This document shows positions 11,406-22,023 of a stretch of 64,000 nucleotides of DNA, piece by piece (the first letter of the stretch is position 1; every line of letters begins with the position of its first letter). The stretch is from Symbiodinium natans (lineage: Eukaryota; Sar; Dinophyceae; Suessiales; Symbiodiniaceae), in assembly GCA_905221605.1 (NCBI GenBank), contig CAJNDS010002646.1, positions 1,100,646-1,164,645 on the forward strand. Direction: 5' to 3'. The notes beneath the pieces are model-generated. The model saw only the letters and a program-made list of their open reading frames with translations, had not been told where the DNA came from and did no database searches. Position numbers and translations under genes: made by a program.

Positions 11406-12240
11406 GGGTTGAGGGGTTTTACAGGCTCGAGGGCCCATTTTAAAGGGGGCGTCTACGATTCTGGATGCTTTTTCACAGCATTGAGAGATCTGCCAAGGGG
11501 GGCTTAGGGTTTAAAGGTTTAAAGGCTCAAGGGCCTTTTTGTTGAAAGGTGCGTAGACGATTCTGGATGCTTTTTGTAGATCACTCGTTGGGATCCTCGA
11601 GATTCACGCGGGCTTTTGCGGATGCCCTTTTTCCGAAAGTAGGGGTACCCTCTTAAGGGATTCTATTCTACTTGGGGTAGAAAAGGGGTACCCATGTTTG
11701 GGGAAATGCCCAAATGGCATGCTCAGCTTTTTTTTTCGCCTGCTAGATGATGTGTGAAGGTTGTTTTCCCGGTAGGGAGTCCCTGACAAATCTCGCGAAG
11801 CTTCAGTCTTCTTGCCTGCGCAAGGGTTTAGGGTGTAGGGTTCACAGAACACAAGGGTTCATATGGTTTAGGGTTATATTGCTGTTCTTGGTGAATGTAT
11901 ATATGGCTCCTTAGAAATATTGGTGAGTGCATCTATTGGGTGTCCTTTTGGGGATACTGGTAATAGAAACTCTATTTCAGGCTTTCCTCTCCCTCGCAGT
12001 ACCTCACGGTTTCTGAGACCCCACCAGTGCGACATAACGGGACCGGGTAAACCGGCCCAAGACAACTCTGTGCAGTGCAGGGTTGACCTTGAGTTCTAAA
12101 TTTCCCTACTGATTTGGGATTTACGAGGACTCCCAATACAGATCCCCAAGTAGTAGGATCCCCTTCTAGTAAGGACCCAAATAAGGTACCACTAATTTCA
12201 GAAACCCCCATATTTGCGGTATACCCTTGACATTTGGGGG
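11406..12240. other. Low-copy region with large hairpin remnants
   Basis: Inverted segments such as TAGGGGTACCCTCTTAAGGG / AAAGGGGTACCCATGTTTGG. A word TTGGTGAATGTATATATGGC (11889) is also found near 29273. The two - strand open frames (11604-12211) follow repeat words and are not called genes. Confidence 0.4.
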
Positions 12241-12512
12241 GCCTCGACCTACAAGTTTGCAGGGTTCTGGCAAACCCCGAAAAGACTTACCCTCTGAGGG
12301 ATCCAGAGGCTCCAGAAGCTTGACCTCCGATTTCCTCAGGCCTGCAAAACAAGTAGATTTTTCAACCCCAAGCCCTACATGTAGGGTTTAGGGGTTAGGC
12401 TTTAGGGTTTAGGATTTAGGGTTTAGGGTTTGGTGTCCCTACCCTGAATAGAGGTTGCCATGAACGTTCTACATCCAAAGTCGTAAGCCGCCGACGCCTA
12501 AACCCCAATCCC

Positions 12513-12570
12513 ATGGCAGATGGACAGCGGTTCGCCGACGGAGTTCTGAGATGGCAGCACTCATTAGCGG
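12513..12570 (+). CDS. Exon-like island, possible start ATG
   Basis: CCCAATCCC before ATG; MADGQRFADGVLRWQHSLA; GCG G/GTTTGGGG donor in a G-rich word. Could be a first coding exon or an internal exon starting upstream. Confidence 0.4.
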
Positions 12571-12907
12571 GTTTGGGGTTCAAGGTTTAGGGTCTATAGG
12601 GCTTAGGGTTTAAGGCTTGAGTGGTTTGAGGCATGGATTTGTGTCGAGTCCTCCAGGGCTTGTTGAACCTCTAAAGACTCTAAACAGAGTTTAGGGTTCA
12701 GGGTTTAGGGTTTAGGGAAACGCTGACCCAGGTACAACCCTAAGCCCAAAATGCCTCAACCCACACGTATGACCTCAATTAGGCCCCAGAATCACACGAC
12801 CCCTTCAACACCCAAACCGTAAGTCCCAAATACTGAGAAACTTAAACCCTACAAGCCCTAAACGTTTAACCCTAAACCCCTGAACCCTCAACCCTAAAAG
12901 CCCCAAG

Positions 12908-12973
12908 AGCACCCCCGCAAAGTGCACCACACTGCAAAAGGTTGCGGTCGCAGCGGCCATGAAAATGCACTGA
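12908..12973 (+). CDS. Exon-like island ending in TGA
   Basis: CCCCAAG acceptor, 21 codons (STPAKCTTLQKVAVAAAMKM H), TGA. C-rich words precede and G-rich words follow, so a splice before the stop is also possible. Confidence 0.35.
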   Translation, partial: STPAKCTTLQKVAVAAAMKMH

Positions 12974-13205
12974 CAGCTTCGGGTTGGCATCAGGGGTTTA
13001 GGGTTTAGTTTTGGGATGTCTTGTGTCGATTTTGGGGTGCGGAGGCTCATTGGGTTGAAAGCGGTTGTTATGCCCTCAGCATCATAAACATCTAAACCCT
13101 GAACTCTCAACCCTCAACTCAACCCCATAAACCCTTAACCCTAAAACCTGCAACCCTAAAGAAAACCCTAGGCAAAACCCAGAAAAATCTTGAAAACCCT
13201 TAACC

Positions 13206-13237
<32 letters not shown>

Positions 13238-13261
13238 ACCCTAAACCCTAAACCCTAAACC

Positions 13262-13325
13262 CCTTCTGCGCCTCCGAGTTCCGAGCACGTGAACCTTTCC
13301 CACGCCTCAAGCCCTTCACTTTGGG
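13262..13325 (+). CDS. Exon-like island
   Basis: Follows (CCCTCAA)n/(CCCTAAA)n; PSAPPSSEHVNLSHASSPSL, then TGGGGCTTAGGG. Ser/Pro-rich linker-like sequence. Confidence 0.35.
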
Positions 13326-13429
13326 GCTTAGGGTTTAGCGCTTAGGGCTTAGGTCTTAGGGTTTAGGGTTTAGGGTTTAGGGTTTAGGGTTTAGGGGTTT
13401 GGGTTTTAGGTTTTTGGGTGGAGAAGGGG

Positions 13430-14030
13430 TGGTACCACCCCTGGGCACGCTTCGGGCAACCCTAAGCCCAAACCCCAAATCCCTATAACCCCAAGCCCTC
13501 CTAAACCCTGAACCCTAAGCCCTAAAACCCTAAACCCTAAACCCTAAAGACCCTGAACTCTACAACCTGAAAGCCCTGAACCCTAAAATCCTAACAGCCT
13601 CAACCAGAAGGGCGGGCTGGGGGTGGGTGCCTTGGGAGGTTTACACCCGTCAGCAACCCTCAAACCCTAAACACCTAGAAGCCCTAGAAACCCCAAAGCC
13701 TTAAAACCCTAAAAAACAAGAAAACCCTGACGCCCCATAATCCCTAGATTCCTCAAAACCCTAAAACCCTAAACCCCCAAACCCCAAACCCCTTAGCCCC
13801 GAAATCAAGCCCCCTGAACCCAGAAAACCCACAAACCCGAAACCCCTTAACCCCTAAATCAACCCGCAAAACGCCCTAAACCCTAAACCCCCAAAGCCGA
13901 AACCCCTTAACCCCTACATCAACCCCTAAACACCCTAAACCCTGAAAACCCTAAACCCCTAAGCGTTAAACCCCTAAACCCTAAACCTTAACCTCTAAAC
14001 CCTAAACCTTAAAACCTTTTTGCCTGCCGG
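13430..14030. repeat. Degenerate C-rich telomere-type tract
   Basis: Long diverged CCCTAAA/CCCCTAAA/CCCAAA array with scattered unique words; no exon seen. Confidence 0.7.
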
Positions 14031-14033
14031 CAG

Positions 14034-14088
14034 GGCCCACGCTCACAGCCCACCTTAGAGGACCTGGACTTCAGGCACGTGTACCTAG
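14034..14088 (+). CDS. Exon-like island with GA donor
   Basis: GCCGGCAG acceptor after the C-rich tract; GPRSQPTLEDLDFRHVYL; CTA G/GATTGGGG, a GA-type 5' splice site known in dinoflagellates, followed by G-rich words. Confidence 0.45.
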
Positions 14089-14549
14089 GATTGGGGTTTA
14101 GGGTTTAAATTTGGGTTTTGGGTTTAGGGTTTGAGGGTTTTAGGGTTTAGCGTTTTAGGGTTTAGGGTTTAGGGTTTAGGGTTAGGGGTTTAGGGTTAGG
14201 AGGTTGTTTAGGGTTTAGCTTCGGAGCAATTTAGGGATCTCGGGTTTCGCAGTTTCGGGGAAGTGGTTTTCGAGCGTTTCGGAGCTTACAGAGCTTGAGC
14301 TCGACAGGGCAGCAGGGTTCATGGCTTACTCCCAATTGCTTTAGAACCACAAAAAATGAGAGAAAAACATTCTATATATATGTTGTTTCTTCCTTATAGG
14401 GGCAATATAGGGGTTACTGCTTTGTGTCTTTTGGGGGTCCTGAAGCAAATAGTGGCTTAGGGCATGGAGGGTGCATCAGTCCGGCTGTTCTGTTGGCCCA
14501 GTGTTGTACTAGCTGCCGGCTGACCCTAAACCCTAAACCCTAAACCCAG

Positions 14550-14640
14550 AGAAGCAAGTTGAACAATCTGTGGAGGCGGCAACGCTATCCGGCAAAGACT
14601 TCCGCAGCAACGCCTCAAAGACGTGCTTCCCAGAAACCGC
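14550..14640 (+). CDS. Exon-like island
   Basis: AAACCCAG acceptor; KQVEQSVEAATLSGKDFRSN..; ends in an element starting TTAATTAAGG. In-frame TAA lies at its edge. Confidence 0.4.
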
Positions 14641-14733
14641 TTAATTAAGGAACTTCCTTACATCATATAGGGAACCCTATTACAATTTAAGGAGGAACCC
14701 TATTACAATTTAAGGAATCTTACTTAATTAAGT
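14638..14733. mobile_element. AT-rich element with CTTAATTAAG termini
   Basis: Inverted ends CTTAATTAAGGAA..TTACTTAATTAAG. Inside, the 23-bp word GGAACCCTATTACAATTTAA (plus GGA) is present twice in direct repeat. Confidence 0.6.
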
Positions 14734-14802
14734 GTATTGGAGTCTCTGAGTTTGCATCCTGGACGGGTTCAGTGGGACCTCATTTCCAACTCTCTTTTTC
14801 AG

Positions 14803-14849
14803 CAACGAAAGGCCGGTTGATATTGCTCCAGCTGCTTGGAGATTCAAAG
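14803..14849 (+). CDS. Exon-like island with strong splice sites
   Basis: CTCTCTTTTTCAG is a good polypyrimidine acceptor; TKGRLILLQLLGDSK; AAG/GTAATT donor. A family A element (14869-14963) lies in the intron directly downstream. Confidence 0.5.
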
Positions 14850-15104
14850 GTAATTAAAAGCGGGGGTATAAGTGAGGTAACTAATTACAATGTACAACTG
14901 GTCATAAGCTTTTTTAGAGTACTTCTAGCCCTACTTCTAACTACCCATGAACCTTCACGGTGCCCCCCTTTTCTGGGTGCCGGAAACTCCGGGAAGTTCC
15001 GGGAGTGGAGCTTCTGCATTTTTTGAATCTCCAGGGCCTCTCAGCCCCCCCAAGAGGTGGTAGGACATGGGTAAGATGGTGGGCTGTTCTTTGCCTTGTC
15101 CTCG

Positions 15105-15192
15105 TTGGCTAACATTTTGCATGTTTAAGGGTACTTAAGCCCAATAAGGAATAACAATTTAAATGTTTAATACGATCCCAACCATGAACTAG
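15105..15192. mobile_element. Introner-like repeat, family D
   Basis: GTTGGCTAACATTTTGCATG..AAGGGTACTTAAGCCCAATA..CCAACCATGAACTAG. Matches the elements at 45688, 48081 and 48651, two of which form complete introns. Confidence 0.55.
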
Positions 15193-15331
15193 TTTGGGTC
15201 TGACATAAACATGTCGTGTCCTCATCGCAGCTAGGGTACCAAACAGGAGGCCATCACGAAACCAAGACACCCTGGACCCCAAACCCCTACACCTTGACCC
15301 CTAAACCTCAGACCCGAACCCGTCAACTTTA

Positions 15332-15452
15332 GCTGGAGGTTCATGGGTAGCTAGTCGTAGGGTTCTGCGTACCCTAAATAAGGTTACAAACCAACCATAA
15401 TTGCAGTGACCCCACTTATAGCCCCGCTTAGAACTACCCATGAACCTTCAAG
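15332..15452. mobile_element. Hairpin MITE-like element, family A
   Basis: TGGAGGTTCATGGGTAGCTA at the left, AACTACCCATGAACCTTCAA at the right, TACCCTAAATAAGGTTAC inside. Confidence 0.75.
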
Positions 15453-15475
15453 TGCAAAGCAACCCTAAACCCTAC

Positions 15476-15745
15476 CTAAACCCGAAACCCTAAACCCTAA
15501 ACCCTAAAACCTAAACCCTAAACCCTAAACCCCAAACCCTAAACCCCAAACCCCCTAAACCCTAAACCCCCCTAAACCCTAAACCCTAAACCCTAAACCC
15601 TAAACCCTAAACCCTAAACCCTAAACCCTAAACCCTAAACCCTAAACCCTAAACCCTAAACCCTAAACCCTAAACCCTAAACCCTAAACCCTAAACCCTA
15701 AACCCTAAACCCTAAACCCTAAACCCTAAACCCTAAACCCTAAAC
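15476..15745. repeat. (CCCTAAA)n array, longest C-rich block
   Basis: About 38 heptamers, the last 26 perfect. It ends about 35 nt before the acceptor of the 15783 island. Confidence 0.95.
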
Positions 15746-15782
15746 CAAAGCAACCCCAAAAAACCTGTGTTTCTCCGGCCAG

Positions 15783-15842
15783 GCCCTGGTCTCCCCCGCG
15801 CCGGAGCAAAAGCCGGCCGACGAGCCTTTGCCCTGGAGTCCC
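15783..15842 (+). CDS. Exon-like island
   Basis: CCGGCCAG acceptor; ALVSPAPEQKPADEPLPWSP then TGA in frame. GGGAGGGTTTAGGG follows at 15850, so a splice in another frame is possible. Pro/Ala-rich, high GC. Confidence 0.4.
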
Positions 15843-16239
15843 TGAAAGGGAGGGTTTAGGGTTTGGGGTTTGGGATTTGGGGTTTAGGGTTTAGGGTTTA
15901 GGGTCCAGGGTTTAGGGTTTAGGGTTTCGGGTTTCGGGTTTAAGTAGGGTTCAGGGGGCCATGTGGGGCTTAGCGGCTTAGCCCCCCAAGCCCCAAACCA
16001 TGTGGTTTACCCTTAACGCTAAACCATAAACCATGTGGTTTACCCTAAACCCTAAACCCTTTGAATCTGTGTTGAGGGTCTAGGGCTTTAGGGTTTAGAG
16101 CTTCTGGTTTGGGTTGGGGGCGTCGGGGGGGGGGGGGGCCCCGGGGGGTAAGGCTTTTTCAATGGCTTTCTAAGAACTCTTTTGTGTTAAAGGGGTTCTT
16201 CTGAGTTTATGGTCCGTTTTGGGCTGGACCCCCTCCCCC

Positions 16240-16340
16240 TAAGTATAGTCATCAGTACTCCAAATAAGGTTTTATTCAACCATATTTATACTTACCCTAC
16301 TTCTAACCCCACTAACAACTACCCATGAACCTTCAAGTAG
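16240..16340. mobile_element. Family A element, left end degraded
   Basis: ACTCCAAATAAGGTTTTATT, then CTACTTCTAACCCCACTAAC and AACTACCCATGAACCTTCAA. The left inverted end is poorly kept. Confidence 0.55.
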
Positions 16341-16569
16341 GGATTCAGGGTCGTTTGGGTCCACAAACTCTTTGGGCCAAGCGGGTCAACCCTCAACCCT
16401 CAACCCTAAACCCTAAACCCTGTCAGAGCTTGAGGGGCTCGCAGCCTGTGGGACTTCGAGGGACTGAAAGCCTCAGGCCTGAGCCCTAAGAACGCCAGCA
16501 ACCCTAAACCCTAAAACCTAAACCCTAAACCCCTAAACCCCTAAACCCCTAAACCCTACACCCTAAACC

Positions 16570-16760
16570 GGCGCCGGCGGAAGATGGCGAGGATCCTTGT
16601 CCAAACTGTTATTATGCTTCGTGGGGTTCCTACTTGTCCAGTCAACTCTGCATGATATTCCGAGGGGATCGTGCCACAGGAGGAGGAGCGAGAGGTGCGG
16701 AGAGCCCAGGTTTGTTGGGGTGCCAGCCTGTGGGAGGCGTGCGCTGCCTCACGGAGGAGG
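16570..16760 (+). CDS. Coding-like island, frame uncertain
   Basis: About 190 nt of GC-rich unique sequence between a C-rich array and a long G-rich array. One frame is open throughout (..DGEDPCPNCYYASWGSYLSS..); another gives VPQEEEREVRRAQ with a CAG/GTTTG donor. May be two exons. Confidence 0.35.
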
Positions 16761-16898
16761 AGGGTTTAGGGTTTAGGGTTTAGGGTTTAGGGTTTAGGGT
16801 TTAGGGTTTAGGGTTTAGGGTTTAGGGTTTAGGGTTTAGGGGTTTAGGGGTTTAGGGGTTTAGGGGTTTAGGGGTTTAGGGGTTTAGGGGTTTAGGGC
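16760..16898. repeat. (TTTAGGG)n then (TTTAGGGG)n
   Basis: Eleven perfect heptamers followed by a clean block of octamers. Confidence 0.93.
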
Positions 16899-17003
16899 AA
16901 CGGCAGCGATGCCACCTCCCAAGGCTCCCAAGCCGAGGCTGAGGCCAAAGTCGGCGCCCAGCCGCCCACCCATCCCACCCCCCGTGCCACCCCCGGATTC
17001 GTG
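16899..17003 (+). CDS. Proline-rich exon-like island
   Basis: GCA ACG GCA GCG ATG then PPPKAPKPRLRPKSAPSRPP.. and IPPPVPPPDSC; bounded by G-rich arrays on both sides (TTTAGGGG upstream, TTCAGGG downstream). The sequence resembles a PxxP or WH2-adjacent linker; no domain assigned. Confidence 0.45.
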
Positions 17004-17093
17004 TTCAGGGTTCAGGGTTCAGGGTTCAGGGTTCAGGGTTCAGGGTTTAGGGTTTAGGGTTTAGGGTTTAGGGTTTAGGGTTTAGGGTTTAGG
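17004..17093. repeat. (TTCAGGG)n then (TTTAGGG)n
   Basis: Six TTCAGGG units followed by eight TTTAGGG units; each block is homogeneous. Confidence 0.93.
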
Positions 17094-17172
17094 TAAGGGA
17101 GGTTGTGATGGTTCAGTCGGGCTTTGTGAACTGCGCTGGCGTCGGGTTCACGATCCTCTGGCAATTCCGCAG

Positions 17173-17223
17173 TGTTTGCTAGCATTGTCCAGCCCTTGCA
17201 AGGGCCCGGCTGGACTTTGTATG
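17173..17223 (+). CDS. Exon-like island (51 nt)
   Basis: TTCCGCAG acceptor; FASIVQPLQGPGWTLY; TAT G/GTTTAGGG donor given by the following array. Confidence 0.4.
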
Positions 17224-17365
17224 GTTTAGGGTTTAGGGTTTAGGGTTCAGGGTTTAGGGTTTAGGGTTTAGGGTTTAGGGTTTAGGGTTTAGGGTTTAGG
17301 GTTTAGGGTTTAGGGGGAACCCTGACCCTTAAAGTTCGGGGGCCCTGAACTCTGGGAGCCTCCAG

Positions 17366-17437
17366 GTGCCCACCTTGGAATGCACGCGGGAGCTTGGTCG
17401 GGCACTCGGAAGCACACTCGAAAAAAATGCGCCCTAA
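17366..17437 (+). CDS. Exon-like island ending in TAA
   Basis: CCTCCAG acceptor; VPTLECTRELGRALGSTLEK.. then NAP and TAA. A GC donor (AATGC/GCCC) just before the stop is an alternative. Confidence 0.4.
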   Translation: MPTLECTRELGRALGSTLEKNAP

Positions 17438-17702
17438 GACCTGCAAGGGTTCAGGGTTTAGAGGTTAGGGTTTAGAGTTTAGGGTTTAGGATTTAAGGTC
17501 TAGGGTTTAGGGTTTAGGGCAGTGGAATATCAAACCTTGTAAGCCTGATAATCCTGATAATCCCTGTACACTCTGTAAAGCGCATTGAACACTGCAGGTT
17601 TCGGGCTTCGGGTACACCAAGTCAGGGCGTAAGTGCGGCTGCATGCACCTACAATTTGGGGAGTTTCAGGGCTTAGGGTTCAGGGTTTAGGGTTCACACA
17701 AG

Positions 17703-17928
17703 GTATCAAGATGGCTTACGATCGTCACCACAAGCGACCCTCTCGAGCCGGGCGCAAAGCCACCTGCAGCTTCTCCTCGAGGAGTACGTTCAGGAAGCTC
17801 GCCAGCAAAAGGCGGCAAAGTTCAAGGCCAAGAGAGCGGCGAAGAAAACCTTGAAGGCAAAGCTAGGACAGCGTCGAGGAGCCCCCACATGGCACTTCTC
17901 GGCGTGTAGAAAGGCCACCTGCTTCTGA
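17703..17928 (+). CDS. Terminal-exon-like island, Lys/Ala/Gln-rich helix
   Basis: CACACAAG acceptor; 74 codons to TGA. It contains SHLQLLLEEYVQEARQQKAA followed by a Lys/Ala repeat (KFKAKRAAKKTLKAKLGQRR): a predicted charged coiled coil. Not a recognised family. Confidence 0.45.
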
Positions 17929-18903
17929 CCCTAAACCCTAAACCCTAAAGCCTCGAACTGTAGAGCCCTAAGCCCCTAAACCCCAAATCCCTAAACCCTC
18001 TAAGCCATTCGAATCTGACTCCCGAAGCCGGCTCAACCCCTAAAACCCTCTGAAACCCCCTAAGCCCCCAAAGCCCCCAAAACCTAAAGCTGAAATCACC
18101 CTCCACAAATAACCCCCAACCTCCCCCCGCCCTCCATAAACCCCAAAACCCGAAAACCCTAAACCCCAAAGCCCCCTAACCGCTAACCCTAAACCCGAAA
18201 CCTCCTACCCTAAACCCCAAACCCCGTAAAACGTAAACCCCCTAAACCCTAAACCCTGGACCCTGAACCCCCTAAACCCTATACCCCGTAAACCCCCCTA
18301 AACCCTAAACCCCCAACCCTAAACCTCTAAACCTCTTAAACCCTAAACCCTAAACCCCCTATTGCCCCCTAAACCCTAAACTCCCTAAACCCTAAACCCA
18401 AACCCTAAGTCCAAACCCTAAACCCTAAACCCTAAGCCCTAAAAATGAACCCCTAAACCCTACCCCAAAGCCCCCACAACTTCAGGCCCGGGAGGAGAGT
18501 GGCCCTCAGCCATAAACCCCAACCCTAAACCCTAAACCCCAAGCCCTAAAACCTAAACCCTAAACCGCTAACCCTAAACTCCCTAAACCCCCGAAACCCT
18601 AACACTCCTAAACCCGAAACCCCCAAACTCCCAACAACTTCAGGCCTGGGAGGAGAGGCCCTAAACCCTAAACCCCCAGACCCGAAACCCCCGAAACCCC
18701 TAAGACCCCTAAAAACCCGTAAAACGCCTAAAACGCCTAAACCCTAAACCCCAAAACCCCTAACCCCTAAACTCAGGCCCCGGGAGGAGAGTGGCCCTAA
18801 ACCCTAAACCCTTCACAACCCTAAACCTTCACAACCCTAAACCCTAAACCCTAAACCCTGAACCCTGAACCCTGAACCCTGAACCCTAAACCCTAAACCC
18901 TAA
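17929..18903. repeat. Degenerate CCCTAAA tract with duplicated exon-edge word
   Basis: Diverged C-rich heptamers interrupted at 18484, 18643 and 18774 by copies of AGGCCCGGGAGGAGAGTGGC, which is also the first 20 nt of the island at 18907. Confidence 0.75.
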
Positions 18904-18906
18904 ACC

Positions 18907-19012
18907 CAGGCCCGGGCGGAGAGTGGCCCGCGGGACGGAAGGCGGCCGAGGAAGGCTCTCGGAGGCGCGCGCAAGTCCCAATTCCCCTCGGGGTCACCGA
19001 AAATAATCGCAT
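18907..19012 (+). CDS. Exon-like island whose 5' edge is repeated upstream
   Basis: AACCCAG acceptor; ARAESGPRDGRRPRKALGGA.. then RKSQFPSGSPKIIA and TAG next to G-rich heptamers. Basic, GC-rich. Confidence 0.4.
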
Positions 19013-19138
19013 AGAGTTTAGGGTTTAGGGTTTAGGGTTTAGGGTTTAGGGTTGGGGTCTAGTGGGTTTGGGTAGCCGGAACGTGCAGGGTGATGGACCT
19101 GTAGTAGTTCAGCATACGCCACACCGCCCTCTCTGCAG

Positions 19139-19208
19139 ACAACCCCGCATATAGCGCCTTTAGCCGAGACTCCCGTCCCAAACTGCATGTTAACTCCCCA
19201 AAAAACTG
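19139..19208 (+). CDS. Exon-like island
   Basis: CTCTCTGCAG acceptor; NPAYSAFSRDSRPKLHVNSP.. then TGA. A further open segment lies just upstream (19079-19138). Confidence 0.35.
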
Positions 19209-20175
19209 ACTTAGCCAATAGCTGAACTTTAAACTTTTTGGGTTTCCTTATTTAGTAGGAGCAATAAAGTTTAAGCTTTTTATTCCTGGGTTGTTGGAGA
19301 AGTAAGAAACAGGGCCCACAAGGTTTAAACTCGTAGCCAACATAGCAAGATATCAAGCCCTTCACCCCTTCGAGGAAGCAATTTCGACCAAACGAGGTTT
19401 TCTTTTTTGCGGAGTGACATTCTGTGCCCACAACAGTTCTGGGAACTAGTGCCGTCGCAGTCCCTAAACAAACCCCAAACCCTAAACCGTGCAAAGCCTT
19501 CCACCCTGAATCCTGAACCTGAAATCCTACAGTAGCCCCTCGGAGTCGTGGCACGCCTCCTCTCTCTGATTTAGGGTTTAGGGTTTCGGGTTTAGGGTTT
19601 AGGGTTTAGGGTTCCCAGCACATCGACTGTCTTCCCATAGCCTTCCCACATCCAGGGCTAGGGTTTAAGGCCCAGAAGCTTTAATGTTGTTCCTTTTTGG
19701 GTGGCTTATAGGGGACTATAGTATACTACCGCCATAAATTTCATTCCACATCCCCGGAAACGAAGCTTGTAACAAAAGGAATGCATGTCTTGCTTGGGGT
19801 TCACCCATGGCCAGTTTCAGGGGCTGGGGCGGGCGTCGGGTCTCCGAATCAAGTTAATTTGCTTTGGTACCTACTTCCATACTTGTACTGACGGTGTACC
19901 AAATCCCAACCTTGAGAACAATCTCCAGAACCTGGAGAAAACGACTCCTTGAAACCTCTTGTGGGCCCCAAACTACAACACCCCGGTTGCGCCCGTCTTC
20001 CTAGAATAAGGTCCCTCTCACATAGAATGGTAACCTGTTTCCACCTAGCAAAGGCTACAACTAGGGTCCATGTTCCCACATTAACTTTAGACTTGGCGCC
20101 TAAACCTACCTTAGCCCTTTACAGCCCAAGTATATACTTGTGAAGTACACGGTCCCAAAACCTTGTGCTTGCGAG
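19209..20175. other. Low-copy sequence, no gene assembled
   Basis: Few heptamers; two open frames on the - strand (19252-19554, 19849-20079) lack recognisable domains. Confidence 0.35.
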
Positions 20176-20821
20176 ACGTGGCCTGATGGCAGCGACTTCG
20201 CCCGAGGCATGACAAGGGTCAGAAGGTGTCGCGGTTCTCACCCTGCACCTGAACCCCTAAACGCCAAACCTTCGTGCCCCCCTTCCAAATTGAGCCCAAC
20301 TCCCTCAACCCTAGACCCTCAAAGTCAACACGACACCCGGGGTTTTAGGGCTTTGGTCCAAGCCTGACTTTGGGGCAAGGAAGGGCTTTGTTGGGTTTAG
20401 AAAGGCAGTGCGGATTGCGCGGTTACATGATAGCGATGGAGTCCACATTACAGGACCCCCAATCCTCCTTTATCAAGCTGTACCTTGGATGGACGTGCCG
20501 TGTACTCTCTTCGCAGTTCAGGCGCAGGGTTCCGGCCCACCCACAACTGCTGAGGGACTTAGCCCTTCCATGATATTAGAAGGCTTTTATTATCACCGTT
20601 ACTTTCCGCGGCCCGGGTGTACGGTACTCCTTGAACTCTGCATATTGCCAAGCCAGAAGCCCTCGTCCTTACGGTGTTGTAGGATTCCGGGTCACCATCT
20701 TGCCCCCTAAACCCTAAACCCTGAACCCTGGAGGAACAACGATGTGAGCCACCGGTTGTTCACTCAGTGGTCTTCGGGCGTTGGCCTCGGCCCAAGCGTC
20801 AAACAGCGCCCCTGCTTGAAG
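20176..20821 (+). CDS. Cluster of four exon-like islands
   Basis: 20176-20217 (TGCGAG acceptor; TWPDGSDFARGMTR; AGG/GTCAGA), 20401-20453 (TTTAG acceptor; KAVRIARLHDSDGVHIT; ACA G/GACCCC, a GA donor), 20517-about 20570 (TCGCAG acceptor; FRRRVPAHPQLLRDLALP) and 20734-20821 (EQRCEPPVVHSVVFGRWPRP..; GAA G/GTCTCAG). Order and strand agree; joining phases were not resolved. Confidence 0.4.
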
Positions 20822-21118
20822 GTCTCAGTGTTACCCTAAACTTACACCTTACACCCTAAACCCTAAACCCTGTGGGTTTAGGGTTAGGGTTTAGGGCTTC
20901 AACAACTCAGAGCGCCGGGACACCCCAGTCTGAGGCCTTTAGGTGGGTCCCGGGAACCTCTGAAGGAGGTGCTTGGGGGACCCCCCTAGCCCCGCCTGAA
21001 CCCAGGGAGCCTTCAGTCGAGGATGCGACCTCAGAAGTGAAGGAGCCCTCAAGCATGATATGATGTAGATATGCGCTTACATATATAGGTGTGCTGTTTA
21101 TGGCTATGTATGTCTTAT

Positions 21119-21131
21119 ACATATACATATC

Positions 21132-21176
<45 letters not shown>

Positions 21177-21256
21177 CCATATACATATATGCATACATCT
21201 ACATCTACATATACATATACACACACATATACATATACATATATACACATATACCT
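21119..21256. repeat. (TATACA)n-type microsatellite
   Basis: Alternating ATATAC/ACATAT units over about 135 bp. Confidence 0.93.
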
Positions 21257-22023
21257 AGGAGCACATGGCTTGTTCCGAAAATAGGGGAATTGGGCTCCCT
21301 GGGTAGCATGGCAGGAAGCGGTGGGTTGAGGCTGGAGAGTTGAGGGGCAAAGGATCGGATTGAGGGTTTAGGGTTTAGGGTTTAGGGTTTAGGGTCTAGG
21401 CTTTAGGGTTGCAAGGTCTGTGGATGTAGGCCTGGTGCAGATGTTGAGCTTGTGCGGTGCTAGCGGTGGCTTTTGCAAAAAAAGGGTGGCTTGGATGCTT
21501 GTGTCGTGTAAGTACTTCTTGTATGATGTACACCACTTGGTTGCGAACTCAGGCCCTCACAAAGTATAACCCTGAAACCTGAACCCTGAAACCCGAAAGA
21601 CCGACCCAGACTGCCAAGAAACCGTCAGCCCTGGCCCCTTTTTACGAGATAAGGGCTTAGGGTTTAGGGTTTGGGATTTAGGGTTTAGGGTTTAGGGTTT
21701 AGGGTAGTTGTAAAAGGGTTACAAACGGGGTTTAGGGCGTCGGGTGACGGGACTTACACAGGTTATAACCCTTATTTTTGAAGGTGCTTGCAATTCTACT
21801 TATGATGGCCACCCTTCAAGAATGTGCCTGAATCCCGCAACCTAATACCCAGCGCCCTGGTTTCCCCCGACCCTAGCCTCAAAGCCTCAGGGTTTAGAGG
21901 GTTTGGGGGATTGTTTTAAGGGTTTAGGGATATGGGGCCTGAAGGGTGAGGGTTTTAGGGAGCTTGAAGTGTTAAGGGTTCTAAGGTCTAGAGCTTTATA
22001 AGGCTTAGGGTATGCCCACGCAG

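Noticed and set aside
15476-15745. A true chromosome end (telomere)
   Set aside because: The array is internal, in one orientation only locally, with unique exon-like sequence on both sides and dozens of similar arrays in both orientations across the window.
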